Shown: positions 21,801 to 31,459 of the stretch, one piece after another | How positions within the stretch are numbered: position 1 is the first letter of the stretch | Layout: every line of letters begins with the position of its first letter | NCBI GenBank assembly: GCA_030248215.1 | Contig: JASANG010001590.1 | Location: 124,001-188,000 of the forward strand | Source: Enoplolaimus lenunculus | Taxonomy: Eukaryota > Nematoda > Enoplea > Enoplida > Thoracostomopsidae | Reading direction: 5' to 3' | Length of the DNA: 64,000 nt | Notes under the pieces: generated by a model | Seen by the model: only the letters and a program-made list of their open reading frames with translations | The model's database searches: none | Told to the model about the DNA's origin: nothing | Made by a program: the position numbers and the translations under genes

Positions 21801-24487
21801 TACATATTAATTACCAGCTGTTCCAAAAATGAAAGGGGTAAAACTTATACTGGGGCCCGTTATTTAGTGGCCAAAAAAATAATGTAGTGAGCGAAACGAG
21901 CTAAAACCTGAATACAACTTTAATAATTTGTAAAGTAGGGAGAGAACTTGCTATTTTTTCACAAAATTTTTTCATTTGCAAAATTTTATTTCTACGAAAA
22001 TTTAAGGGCTGAGCCTTATGTTTTCTCGGATGCTGTGCCTTTGACACCTGGTTTTAATATAAAGTTTTGTTAAAAAATGGCGGAAAATTAACGGATTTTT
22101 TGTGAATCATCGCGTTTTAATTCTATTAAAGTTTAAAAGGTTAATAAATAACATCGACGAGTAAGCCGGCTTTGCGCAATGCGCTAAAGTTCAGCGAATC
22201 CGCAACGATCTGCCTGAACATTTTTCTTTTCACACAACGATCACATTTCTGTTGTACGAAATATTGGAAACAAAGTAATTCTGGAGAGTCGCGCAAAATA
22301 CGTATGCGGGGCATTCGAGCTTTAATTATATAGATTAAGAAAAAATGGGAACATAAAAAATACTGCGAATTTCCGATGACAGCATCACAAGAACGAATAT
22401 TAATTGTTGTTTGAAACGATAACAAATAGCCAGCCATAGTTTGTTTCTAATCCATCCATGAAACGGATACTGAGATGACACATAGGCTTCATCAATGGTC
22501 TCGTCAGTGTGTGAGTTTCAACGGTCAAAACCACATTTGGTATTTTTGTAAAGCGGTTTTTAAATACTGTTGAAGCTTGTATATCAAGAAACAGCCCCTT
22601 CAATATTTTTAAAGAACGTAAACCACCCCTGTTTACGTAATCCGGGCTGCAACAATAACGTTAGATTTAGAATTTCCTATGAATTTCAAACTCACGTTAT
22701 AGGGCCGTTAATATAAATTTCGGCCTTAAGTCGCATTCGGCCTTCGACTCGGCCATAATCGCCAACTTTGTATTTGGTATAATTCCCGAACGATTGACAA
22801 GGGCGTAACTGCACTACGCTATCGGTTGCATTTGTTGTTATATCATTTTGCGCACAGTTTCCGCACAAATTTGTTGCATTGCAACCTATAATAGCTTGGG
22901 TCGGTAGCCGGAGGGAAGAATGGGAGCTCGACTTCCCTGAAAAATTTTTGACCGTCCCTGGAAAAATTTCGACCCTTCTACAAAATTTTCAACCTTGCTT
23001 GTTTTAAGTGAGCGAAAACCCTTGTATGCCCTTCCTGAAAATTTTTTATCCCCACTAGCAAGGTGAGCTGGCTACGGACCTGATAATAGCTTAAAATCTT
23101 GTTTCAAAATTGGACTCAGGGGCATGCGTAAAGTGTACTCGCAAGAGTACCACATATAGGTGTTACATTTCAGATTAAATTTTAGGCTGAGGCTACGGTT
23201 TATGCGTTGACTAAAGGATAAGGCATTTGCTTAGGCACTGGAAGGCACAAAAAAGCTCGAAATGTATTGCGTGACACTTAAGCTGTCTTCAATAATAATG
23301 CGGATATGCAAGATACCAAAAATCCAAATAGACAATAACATCCAAAGATGAAAGATTTATACTCAGTTCAATAAAAGTAAACAAATCACCATGCTTAAAG
23401 GTTAACTGTAGCATTCCGCCCTACGCTTTGAGAAAATTTCCACTTTCATGGTTCCGGGATCATTCTATTAATCTTTTTTAACCAAATACACTAAACCGTT
23501 TGTTTCTAAATTCACACAACTGTCTCGTACGCGAATCTCAGCCAATAATAAAATTAAGAAATTAAAAAATATTAATCAAATTTAAACCACGCACTTGCCT
23601 TACGACTTTGATACACTGAACACGAATCGTCAATTAAATAATTTTCACTCGCATATTTGTAAACTGGCAGGACATCGCCGCCATCGCAATCGCCCGCCTC
23701 AGGCGCACAATTAATCACATTTTGGACCGACAAAAATGCGCCCGGCCATCGGCCTTTTCGTTTGATGTTGATTCGGTCCGCCAACGCACTAGTCGCTGCC
23801 ATGGCCCAGCATGAACCGCAAACTGAAAATATTAATGGATACAATTTTCAATTACTGTGGATAATTTTAAAAAAGTTTCAGTTACACTTTATGAAGGGTT
23901 AAAAACGATAACACTTGTTTTAAAACATTGTCGATACGGACCAAATATTTTTGCGCTGTGAGTGTAAAAGATATTTCTTTAACAAAAGTCTACGCCTTCG
24001 ACTGTAATTCACCTGTTGGCTCGTCGTTCAACTGTACTAACGGTATTTTTGAAACGTTTGAACGCGATAAAATTTAATGACATCCAGGTCCAGGTGGCAG
24101 ACTTGAAGTGTTTCCACGCTGGCTGCACCAGCCGACCCAAAGGGGATGCGGAGGTCGCGTATGCCCTCACCCCGTCAGGAAATTTTTTGTGATACAATAG
24201 TAAGAACCCTTGCTTGAAGTTTTTTACAGCCAGATAATTGGCACATATGTAGCATACAGTAAAAATTAAGTTTCATAACTTTTGACAGCCAGCACCTCCG
24301 TGAGAAATTTTTGAATCCGCCGCTGGCCGGCGCTGCGCCTCAAAATGATTGGATAGTAGACTTACATGTCGGACTGTGTTCATTTCGTACTGGACTACAA
24401 TAATTGATCCCGTCAATGTTTCGCCAATCCCATTCCCTTGGAATATTACTCATGACGAACGAGTATTCGTACGGGCGTCGATACGAT
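18806..24487 (-). CDS. CTSZ: Cathepsin Z (cathepsin X)-like cysteine protease, six exons found, first exon missing
   Basis: Exons, in coding order on the minus strand: 24487-24366, 23822-23604, 22885-22696, 21353-21278, 19728-19636, 18919-18806 (stop TGA). All junctions are GT-AG and every phase matches. The product is a papain-fold (C1A) protease of the cathepsin Z group, a lysosomal or secreted carboxymonopeptidase. Seen: [11 protein letters not shown] at the mature N terminus, the catalytic Cys in [19 protein letters not shown] and [14 protein letters not shown] followed by [20 protein letters not shown], the catalytic His in [11 protein letters not shown], the catalytic Asn in RNSWGTPWG, and a C terminus ending in SFADPISW. 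The family's HIP mini-loop before the active Cys reads NEHSPTF, so its His, linked to carboxypeptidase action, is kept. The signal peptide and most of the propeptide are not placed. A 41-nt exon at 24625-24585 has compatible phase but is unproven. Introns hold several MITEs, some right beside acceptors. Confidence 0.95.
19129..19339 (+). mobile_element. Family A MITE in the last cathepsin Z intron
   Basis: Starts GGGTCCATGTAAAGCTAACG and ends AAATTGGTCC. The hexamers are degraded. It lies between the fifth and sixth cathepsin exons found. Confidence 0.75.
19766..19969. mobile_element. Family L MITE with TA target, in a cathepsin Z intron
   Basis: A 204-bp element with ends TTCTGAAATGTGTGTCGC (starting at the TA) and TACCCATTTGAGAA, and subterminal inverted repeats CACCTATTATCAGTTGGTGA / TAACTGGTGATAGGTGC. 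Its edge lies 37 nt from the cathepsin exon that carries the catalytic His and Asn (19728-19636). Confidence 0.7.
20328..20610 (-). repeat. Second copy of the AGTTTAACACGA repeat
   Basis: Shares GGACTAACTAAAC, TTTTTAAGTTTAACACGA and GTTAGTTTAATACTG with 13672-14012. The tRNA-like end has decayed. Lies in a cathepsin Z intron. Confidence 0.55.
21095..21248. repeat. Family K dispersed repeat in a cathepsin Z intron
   Basis: CAGCCGGCTTTGCGCAAGGC, CATTTCTGCTCTGAGAAAAT and AACTACGTATATGGATG parallel the copy at 22143. It ends 30 nt from the exon 21353-21278. Confidence 0.55.
22143..22335. repeat. Family K dispersed repeat in a cathepsin Z intron
   Basis: AAGCCGGCTTTGCGCAATGC, CACATTTCTGTTGTACG and AAAATACGTATGCGGGGC, ending AATTATATAGAT. 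The 98-codon minus frame across it is repeat sequence and not a gene. Confidence 0.6.
22896..23082. mobile_element. Family E hAT-like MITE beside a cathepsin Z splice acceptor
   Basis: A 187-bp element ending in GGTAGCCGG-type and CTGGCTACGGACCTG repeats, flanked by exact ATAATAGC (22888-22895, 23083-23090). On the minus strand its end is pyrimidine-rich (CCCATTCTTCCCTCC) and lies 10 nt before the cathepsin Z exon 22885-22696. Confidence 0.83.
23100..23600. other. Cathepsin Z intron, unassigned
   Basis: Contains weak TTAGGC-like traces at 23185-23230 and nothing else recognisable. Confidence 0.55.
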
Positions 24488-25728
24488 CTGAAACGAATAA
24501 AGCTGGAACGCACCGAGAAAATGCAACACGGAATCAGTTTGGGATGACAATGGTCAATATTTTAAAGCTCACAATGCGCCTTACTCCTTGCAAGATACCG
24601 CAGCAATCGTTGGCCTTATTGCTAACGTGGAAAAAGTTCACGAGCAAAACGAGCTAGAAGTTAAACGCAATTTTCGTTCGAAGTTTTAATCTAAAACTTT
24701 GGTTTTTGTTCCAGTCGACGCTGCATCGACTTTTGGTGCTCTCCTTGGATTGACCTGTATTTTCAACTACAAATGTATACAACTTCCAAGCCAAGGCTAG
24801 CAAACTGAACATCATACAGTTTTATTTAACTAATTTGAACAGCTCATAATTTAGTAAACTATAAAACAGACAACACAAAGCTACCGATCGTACGCCTAAA
24901 TTTATACAGCGATTAAAACCCTATACAACCCTGTTATAAGATGATGTTATGCGGTTATGCGAAGAATTTCCACCGCAACTACTCCAAAGCTAACTTTTTA
25001 TTCATAATTTCCCAGCTATCGTGACGCTTAAAGCATGTTTTTCGCGGTAACAACGCGTTCATTGATTCAGTTGACCGGATATATATAAGCAGCAGTGAAA
25101 GTTGAAGTAACATAACTATTAATATCGATCACTCTAAAAATGAAAATTTTCAAATTGGTCAAATAAGTTTGAAAATTTTAATAAACAGCCTGTAAAAAAG
25201 CCAGATAAACAGGGTGCATACGCCCTCAATCCCACCAGATAAGTAGGTTTACGCCTAGAACTAAACCTGAACATTAAGAATCTAACGTAATCCAATAAAA
25301 TTAATTCTATGGGTAAGCCTAAGCAAAGACCTAAAATATACTGTGTTGTTGTTGGGGATTTCAGTGCAATCCGAAAGCTCGCACATTCTCACAAAATGTG
25401 ATACCAGACGTCGCAACCTAAATTCAGTTAAGATTTTGAAGCGCTGGGTGCAGTGGTATCTGTACAAGCGAATTAAGTATTTACATAACTAAAGTACGCT
25501 TTTAAAAATGACAAAATGGTTCAGCCAATACTTAGCGCGGGCTTATTAAGTACCAAGTCGTATTTAGTTAGAAGTTCAGAAACACATCCAGTTTTAGACT
25601 ACACTTGTGATTGTTACTAAATCCACGTTAACTTACAAACATTATACACACCAGTATACTTGTAAATAGAGACGGCAAAATCTATTCAGTCACACTTTGG
25701 CTCTTTTATATGTCCTTTTTTGAGGCTA

Positions 25729-25910
25729 AGGGTTGCGCTATACTTGACGTGCGGTGCCGTCCTTAGCCGTGCGTCACACGTACGGCGCCGTCCGTCAGCA
25801 TTAATTACCTGTACGGTGCCGCGCGTCACCATCCGTCACCTTACGTTATCGTACGTGAACCGTGCAGGAGACAAACGGCACCGCACGACAAAACAGTATA
25901 GCGCAACCCT
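25729..25910. mobile_element. Family G CpG-rich palindromic MITE
   Basis: AGGGTTGCGCTATACTTGAC at the left and ACAGTATAGCGCAACCCT at the right. The interior is many permutations of ACGGTGCCGTCCGTCA. GC and CpG content stand out in an AT-rich setting. The open frame across it is transposon sequence. Confidence 0.78.
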
Positions 25911-26081
25911 TTACAATCAGCTATTTAATGCAAACACATTTATTCTATGCTCACTAAGTGCCATAAACCATAAACATTTTTGTACGGTTTATTATTTGTT
26001 TTTGTACTTTAAATTTTATTAGACAGATTTTTTTCTAACATCTTTAAAAATTACTAAAATCTAAACGGTTTTAAATTCCAG

Positions 26082-26196
26082 AAAAGCTTTTAAAGTTCGA
26101 TCTCCAAAACACCTTCGACCACTCAACCCAGACTCCGCACGATTGCCAGTCAAATCGCTAAAACCAACTGCGCCAGTCAACCAAGTCTCACAATGA
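26082..26196 (+). CDS. Candidate basic terminal exon, unidentified
   Basis: The acceptor TAAATTCCAG is followed by a frame reading KAFKVRSPKHLRPLNPDSAR and LPVKSLKPTAPVNQVSQ, then TGA. The other two frames close early. The stretch is basic and proline-rich. A GTAAGT follows 10 nt after the stop, so an untranslated or alternative exon is also possible. Confidence 0.25.
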
Positions 26197-26242
26197 TGCA
26201 CTGTATTGTAAGTAAAAACACACTAAATAGTAATGATGTATG

Positions 26243-26418
26243 CAATGGCGGATCCATGGGGGGGCCACCCCGGCCGTGGCCACCCCCCAACAGCATCTCG
26301 ACAAAAATTATATTGCAATTTTGTGACAATAGTTCGTGGTTTGTGTATGGGTCAAAAGTAAGTTTATGACCTGTGAAATTTTGCCCCCCCCCATTTTAAG
26401 ATCCTGGATCCGCCACTG
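26243..26418. mobile_element. hAT-like MITE with perfect 8-bp duplication
   Basis: A 176-bp element with ends CAATGGCGGATCC and GGATCCGCCACTG and GATGTATG repeated exactly on both sides (26235-26242, 26419-26426). End sequence and an 8-bp duplication are typical of hAT derivatives. Confidence 0.9.
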
Positions 26419-26613
26419 GATGTATGACACTTTGTATATGGAAGACAAAAATAGATGCTGTTAAAATCCGGAGATCTATTCATTTTATAAACGGGAGGCA
26501 TTTTTTCTAGAGCTAAACTATAAGCTCAAATTTTTATATTGAAATAGTAGATAGTATTTTTAAATTCATAAAACCTACCCTACTAACCTGAACAAATGCC
26601 AGCTGACCCGATA

Positions 26614-26880
26614 TTGTAGTGAGTCGAATAACAGGGGGACTGATGTTTATCTGGGCACTCCAGAGGGTACTTCCTATTTATTCGGCTACGGAGTGTTATT
26701 TATTTTCTAAACGCCCTCCAAAGCACTTTGTTACTGATAAATATATCTGGTATTTTGACTCTAATTAAGGTTTAGAGGCTCTATCCGCTTACGGACTCTT
26801 ATTAAAGATACGAACTCCTATTGATTGGCACTCAAAATGGGAACCCTTTTATATTGCCAACTCTTATTCGGATCACTCAG
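26614..26880 (+). mobile_element. Family D MITE, internally shortened
   Basis: TTGTAGTGAGTCGAATAAC at the left and TTATTCGGATCACTCAG followed by TA at the right, with the shared CTATCCGCTTACGGACTC block. The middle third is lost. Confidence 0.75.
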
Positions 26881-27043
26881 TACGTATTAATGGTCTCAAA
26901 TAGGCTTAGGTTCCGGTTCAAGTAAATGCTAATGCAAAAGCTTAAACACGGGTATATAAATGTTTTCAAAAAACTGAGCCTAAGCGTAAATAGGATGGAA
27001 AGTACAAACGAGCCTATATTTGCCGCAAATTGTCTACAAAACT

Positions 27044-27192
27044 GGCCCATGAAAAGATCAGGGTCGGAACGTTTTTCTGTGGGACAGCAATAGAGTAAGC
27101 TTAAGCTTTAGACTAATTGTTTTGCTTCGCTTTAGGCTTTAGGCTTAGAAATATGCTTATAATGCTGTTTCGCCCTGTTCTTAACATTGGCC
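27044..27192 (+). mobile_element. Family A MITE, short copy
   Basis: Starts GGCCCATGAAAAGATCAGGG and ends TTCTTAACATTGGCC. ACAAAACT occurs on both sides, displaced by two bases on the right. Confidence 0.78.
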
Positions 27193-27989
27193 GCACAAAA
27201 CTTGACATTAACATTAGTTTCCAATGGTTATTTGAAGCAAATGAAAATATTACCTATAACTGGCATATTCAAAATGACAGTGTGATAAGCAAAATGTATT
27301 TTTTTTTCATAAAGTTTACACTTCCTGCAAAACTTTATCACAATTCATTGCAATACAAAACGACTCAACAAAACTAAATATTTTATTTAAAGTAAAAACT
27401 TGTATAAGTAAAGTTGTTTTCTATAGTTTGTCAGTTGAAATTGAAAGGAAATTTGAGTTTTTAAATTATTTTTCAGACTGTTTTGTGCAACAAAAATTTC
27501 AACGGCAGTGTATCCTGAATTTTTCATAAGCACTCTGTTCAGCCTGGGGCGAACTACTATAACTAATAAATTTTTACTCGCTTTGAGTTAATAATAAACA
27601 CAGCTAAAAATTCAAGTTGGCGTCAATTTATATATCATATATCTGTGTAAATATTATGCTGGAACGTCCACGATATAAGGTAACTTGCGCTTCAGTTATG
27701 CTATTTTTTAAGATTTAAGTTCGAAAATTTTTTTAATTTTAGTTATAATAGTATATTCAGAGACAAATTTCACTTAAGCTTAAATTTTAGACTAATTTTT
27801 TGGTATAGGCTTAGGCTTGGACTCAAGTATAGGCTTATCTTTACGCTAGCTCAGGTTTAGGCGTAGGTTACGAATATGCTTATACTACTGTTGCAGCACT
27901 GTTCTATACATTCCAATGTTATTAACTCATAAAGATATTCTAGAAATACTTACTTAGTTTGACACCGTGTGTGTAGGCTTACATATTTG

Positions 27990-28212
27990 GGCCCATGTAA
28001 AAACCAGGAGCGGTACTCTTTTTTGTGGGACTAGAATAGAGTATAAGCTTAAGTTTTAGACTAATTTGTTTTTGCTGGCTTAGGTTTAGGATTATGCTTA
28101 GACTTAGACTTAGGAATAAACTCATTCTTACGCTTAGGCTTAGGCTTAGGTTTAGGCTTAGGCTTAAGAATAAGCTTATAATACTGTTGCACCCCTGTTC
28201 TTTACATTGGCC
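27990..28212 (+). mobile_element. Family A MITE with TTAGGC-like array
   Basis: A 223-bp copy with flanking CATATTTG/CATGTTTG (7 of 8). A further run of GGCTTA hexamers follows at 28238-28300, outside the element. Confidence 0.85.
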
Positions 28213-28329
28213 CATGTTTGTATTAATGATTCAAAAGCTAAGGCTTAGGCATAAACTCATTCTTACGCTTAGGCTTAGGCTTAGGCTTAGGCTTTATCGT
28301 ATTCAGGAACGAGAAACTTGTCCCTATAC

Positions 28330-30926
28330 TTAAACTCCATGCTTTTGCTTCAATGCTCGGTAAACATCCACGGGAACCGAATTTTTCACTTCAACTTTTC
28401 GACAAATTTTGTCAAGTTGTTGTTGCAGTTCAACCAACTCGTGTTGTGGAACTTCCCGTTTGTATCGAGTCGCCATAGATTCCTGCTTATTGCGGGCATC
28501 CGAATGGGTCTCGGCTAATTGGAGCAGCTCTAAATCTTCTAAAACACTACGAGCTCGTTCAAATACAAGATGTGTAAGAATATGCAGCCGGCGAGCTAGT
28601 AATTGCTGAGGCGACTCGGACCCAATTTGAGTTGAGTTCAACTGAACTAGCGATTGGTGACGGTATGTTAGAGTTTGGAGTTCTGGTTGACTGAATGATG
28701 ACGATGGACCGAAAATCGAAGCCGGGTCTAAAAGGATGGTAGCGTTGAGCCATGCCGAGCGGTCGTCGATGGTTTCGTGAAGAAGGTATTCGGACTCGGT
28801 TAGGCTGGCTTTACCTGTAGGAAACAGCACTAGATTATCATTTTTGAAATGATGCAAGTATATTGGATGCCCAAATATTGATTTTATACGCTAAAAATAC
28901 AGGGCTACTTAGACTGGCTTCACATAACACCAGAGTCCGGCATACCCAGGGTGGCCAATGTAAAGGACCGAGAGCAGAACAGTAAACCATATTGCTAAGC
29001 CTAAGCCTAAGCCAAAGCTACGTAAGCATAAGGATGAGTATATTCCTAAGCCTAAGCCTAAGCCTAAGCCAAGCAAAAAAATTAGTCTAAAGCTTAATCT
29101 TACTCTATTCTAGCCCCACAGAAAAACTCTCCGCCCCTGATCTTTACATGGGTCCCGGGATGATAGTGCATATACTGAATTGATTTTGAAATCTAGCCTT
29201 CATCCCTTTCTGTTGCTGAAAAGCACAATGCTACATAAGCGTTTTTACATGATATCAGCAAGATTTATTTTTTAAAATATTTCATGAGAAACTCAATTTA
29301 ACGTGTGGAATGCTCATGGATTGACTCTATGTACTTGACAAAAAGGTCACTTCACTTTTGTAGGTGACAAAATAAAATTTACCGATATTGCGGCCCATGC
29401 AAAGATCAGGGGCGGAACGTTATTCCGTGGGACTGGAAAAGAGTAACCTTAAAATTGTTAAACTGTTTTTACTTAGGCATAGGTTTAGGTATAAGCTCAT
29501 TCTTATGCTTAGGTTTAGGCTTAGACTGAGCAATATACTTATAATACTGTTTCGCCACTGTTCTAAACATTGGCCGAAATTGCAATGAAATTCTACTTTA
29601 AAATAGATATGAAATTTAACATGAAACGTTTCAGTATTGATAATATAGATCAAAGATATACTGTATAAAATTTTCGATAATTTTTTCACCACACATTAAT
29701 AGTTATTGTTGGTTACTGTATTGACAAGAATAAGGAGGGGGGACTGATATTTATTTGGCCTCTCCAGAGGGTACCCCCCTTGTTATTCGGTTACTGACTG
29801 TTATTTATTTTTAATGCATGCTGCGCCACCCTTCGTTACTGATACATCCAGTACTGCAACTATCCGTTCAATTAAATGTTTGTTTGTATTGTGTCAATAG
29901 CTTGAGCGATAATGCAAGGTTATACGTTGAAATGTGCTTTCAAACCTTAAGTACGCTTTAAAGTTTCGAAGTCAAAATATTTGGACCTGGAGTTATTTAT
30001 GCGCTACAATTAGGGATAATTGACATTTATGAACTCTAATAGGGTTTAAGGACTCTATCCGCTTACGGACTCTTATTAGGGATACGGACTCCTATTGATC
30101 GGGACTCAAAATGGGCCCCCTCTTATTACCCCCTCTTATTCGGGTCAATACATTAGGCATTAAATTTAGGATATACAAGCTGAATAGTTCGACTCAGGCT
30201 AAAAAATCTATCTCTTGAATATGACATCCAGTTCGAAAAATCTGGCCATACCCGAACAATCGTCCAGCTTCTTATGTGCGTCGTCGGATTTCAAATTGTA
30301 AAACACAGGATTAGGAGTATCCTGAAGCGTGCATTGGGCGATGGATCTGTGATGTTGTTGAATTTTTGTGTCCATAATTGATTTAAATTTTTGCCACGTA
30401 TCTTTGAACGCCAATTTTAACTCGTCATCGAGCATTTTGAACGCTGCCTGAAGTTGTTATACACTGCAAAAAATGGTGAGTCAAATTGAATCTTTTCAAA
30501 ATAGGCTTGCACGGACTATACAAACTGAGTAAAATTACACTCTGTCAAAGACAAATTCGGATTCACTGAGCGAATCATTGAGTCGAATTTGAGTCTGGCG
30601 GAGTGGAATTTTGACTCAGTATGTGTAGTCCGGAAAGACCTATTTCGGAGTGAGTCAGGCTGACTCATCATTTTTTGCAGTGTACTTTTACTCTGGGTGG
30701 TTTTTATTTCTGAAAATGTGACACAATTGACACTGGGTAACATGAGTGTTTTATGATACGTTTAAAAGCGCTCGACTGGGCTCTTGTCCAGTTTACCTCA
30801 TATTTACCGTCTAAAGATTTTGCCCAGACTAAAAGCAAAAACCTAAAGATTACGTTAACTATGGAACAGATTATGACTTACTTCGGCTTGGTACCATTCT
30901 TTCATTGTTTTAGCGGCGTCGACATT
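28330..30926 (-). CDS. Unrecognised helical/coiled-coil protein, three 3' exons, 5' end not found
   Basis: Three minus-strand exons join without breaking frame: 30926-30882 (NVDAAKTMKEWYQAE), 30447-30252 and 28814-28330 (stop). The donors are GAA|GTAAGT and CGG|GTATGG, the acceptors TTCAG and CTACAG. Together they give 241 residues starting inside the protein, with no ATG in the first exon found. The sequence is charged and largely helical. The last exon includes SESPQQLLARRLHILTH, ARSVLEDLELLQLAETHSD and HELVELQQQLDKICRKV, which look like coiled coil, and ends RALKQKHGV. There are no membrane segments. I do not recognise the family and assign no function; the exon structure is the main evidence that it is a real gene. 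A family C transposon sits 14 nt upstream of the middle exon's acceptor and a hAT-like element 55 nt upstream of the first exon found. Confidence 0.75.
28953..29155 (-). mobile_element. Family A MITE in an intron of the coiled-coil gene
   Basis: Starts GGCCAATGTAAAGGACCG and ends CTGATCTTTACATGGGTCC, with CCTAAG hexamers inside. It lies between the exons 30447-30252 and 28814-28330. Confidence 0.8.
29392..29575 (+). mobile_element. Family A MITE in the same intron
   Basis: A 184-bp copy starting GGCCCATGCAAAGATCAGGG and ending CATTGGCC. Flanks are GATATTGC/GAAATTGC (7 of 8). Confidence 0.83.
29716..30153 (+). mobile_element. Family D MITE in an intron of the coiled-coil gene
   Basis: A 438-bp copy with CTGTATTGACAAGAATAAG at the left, TTATTCGGGTCAATACAT at the right and TA flanks. 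It shares the GGGTACCCCCCTTGTTATTC and TATCCGCTTACGGACTC blocks. Confidence 0.85.
30462..30682. mobile_element. Family C hairpin MITE, copy 4, beside a splice acceptor
   Basis: A 221-bp copy with TA at 30460-30461 and 30683-30684. On the minus strand its end reads CATTTTTTGCAG and lies 14 nt before the 5' edge of the exon 30447-30252, so it supplies the pyrimidine tract region of that acceptor. Confidence 0.85.
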
Positions 30927-30981
30927 CTGTAACAAAAGCAAGAATATGAACAAAATACACCAAAGGATAACTTCATAAAAA

Positions 30982-31340
30982 CAGTGGCGGATCCATGGGG
31001 GGTCACCCCGGCCGTGGCCTTCCCAATAGCATCTCGACAAAAATTATATAGAGTGTAAATTGCTGTTCTACGAAATAAATTGAAGGCCATAACCGCTAAT
31101 GCTAAAACATTTTCCGAGCAGTTCTAACTCATTCAAAAACAGAAACGGATATTGCTGAAGCTGACTGGATTTGCTTTTTCAAAACTGAATTGGCTTCCGA
31201 ATCCGAGCCTTTAAATAATTGAACGAACATAAAGGAAGTCAATTTTATGGCAATAGTTAGTGGTTTGTGTGTCGGTCTAAAAAAGTTTATTACCTGTGAA
31301 ATTTTGCACCACCCATTTTGAGATCTTGGATCCGCCACAG
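30982..31340. mobile_element. hAT-like MITE carrying an extra internal segment
   Basis: A 359-bp element with ends CAGTGGCGGATCC and GGATCCGCCACAG, flanks CATAAAAA/CATAAAAC. The outer parts match the 176-bp copy at 26243, but about 185 bp of unrelated sequence (about 31050-31235) interrupts it. It lies upstream of the first exon found of the coiled-coil gene. Confidence 0.85.
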
Positions 31341-31459
31341 CATAAAACATTAACTTTACAATACATATCAATTTTTGTGGTTCCTGAAACCCTTTTTAGA
31401 CCGAAATATTCTCAAAAGTTTGAAAAGTTATATACCATTCCACGCAGCTTGCAATGTGG

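Noticed and set aside
23590-23604. Possible GC-AG intron donor (AAG|GCAAGT) at the end of the cathepsin Z active-site exon
   Set aside because: A GT donor four bases earlier (AGTC|GTAAGG) gives the phase required by the next exon, whereas the GC donor does not.
28094-28333. Open frames of Leu-Arg repeats here and at 11030-11299, 29420-29692 and 42404-42589
   Set aside because: They are the TTAGGC-like arrays of family A read in frame. Simple hexamer arrays stay open by chance.
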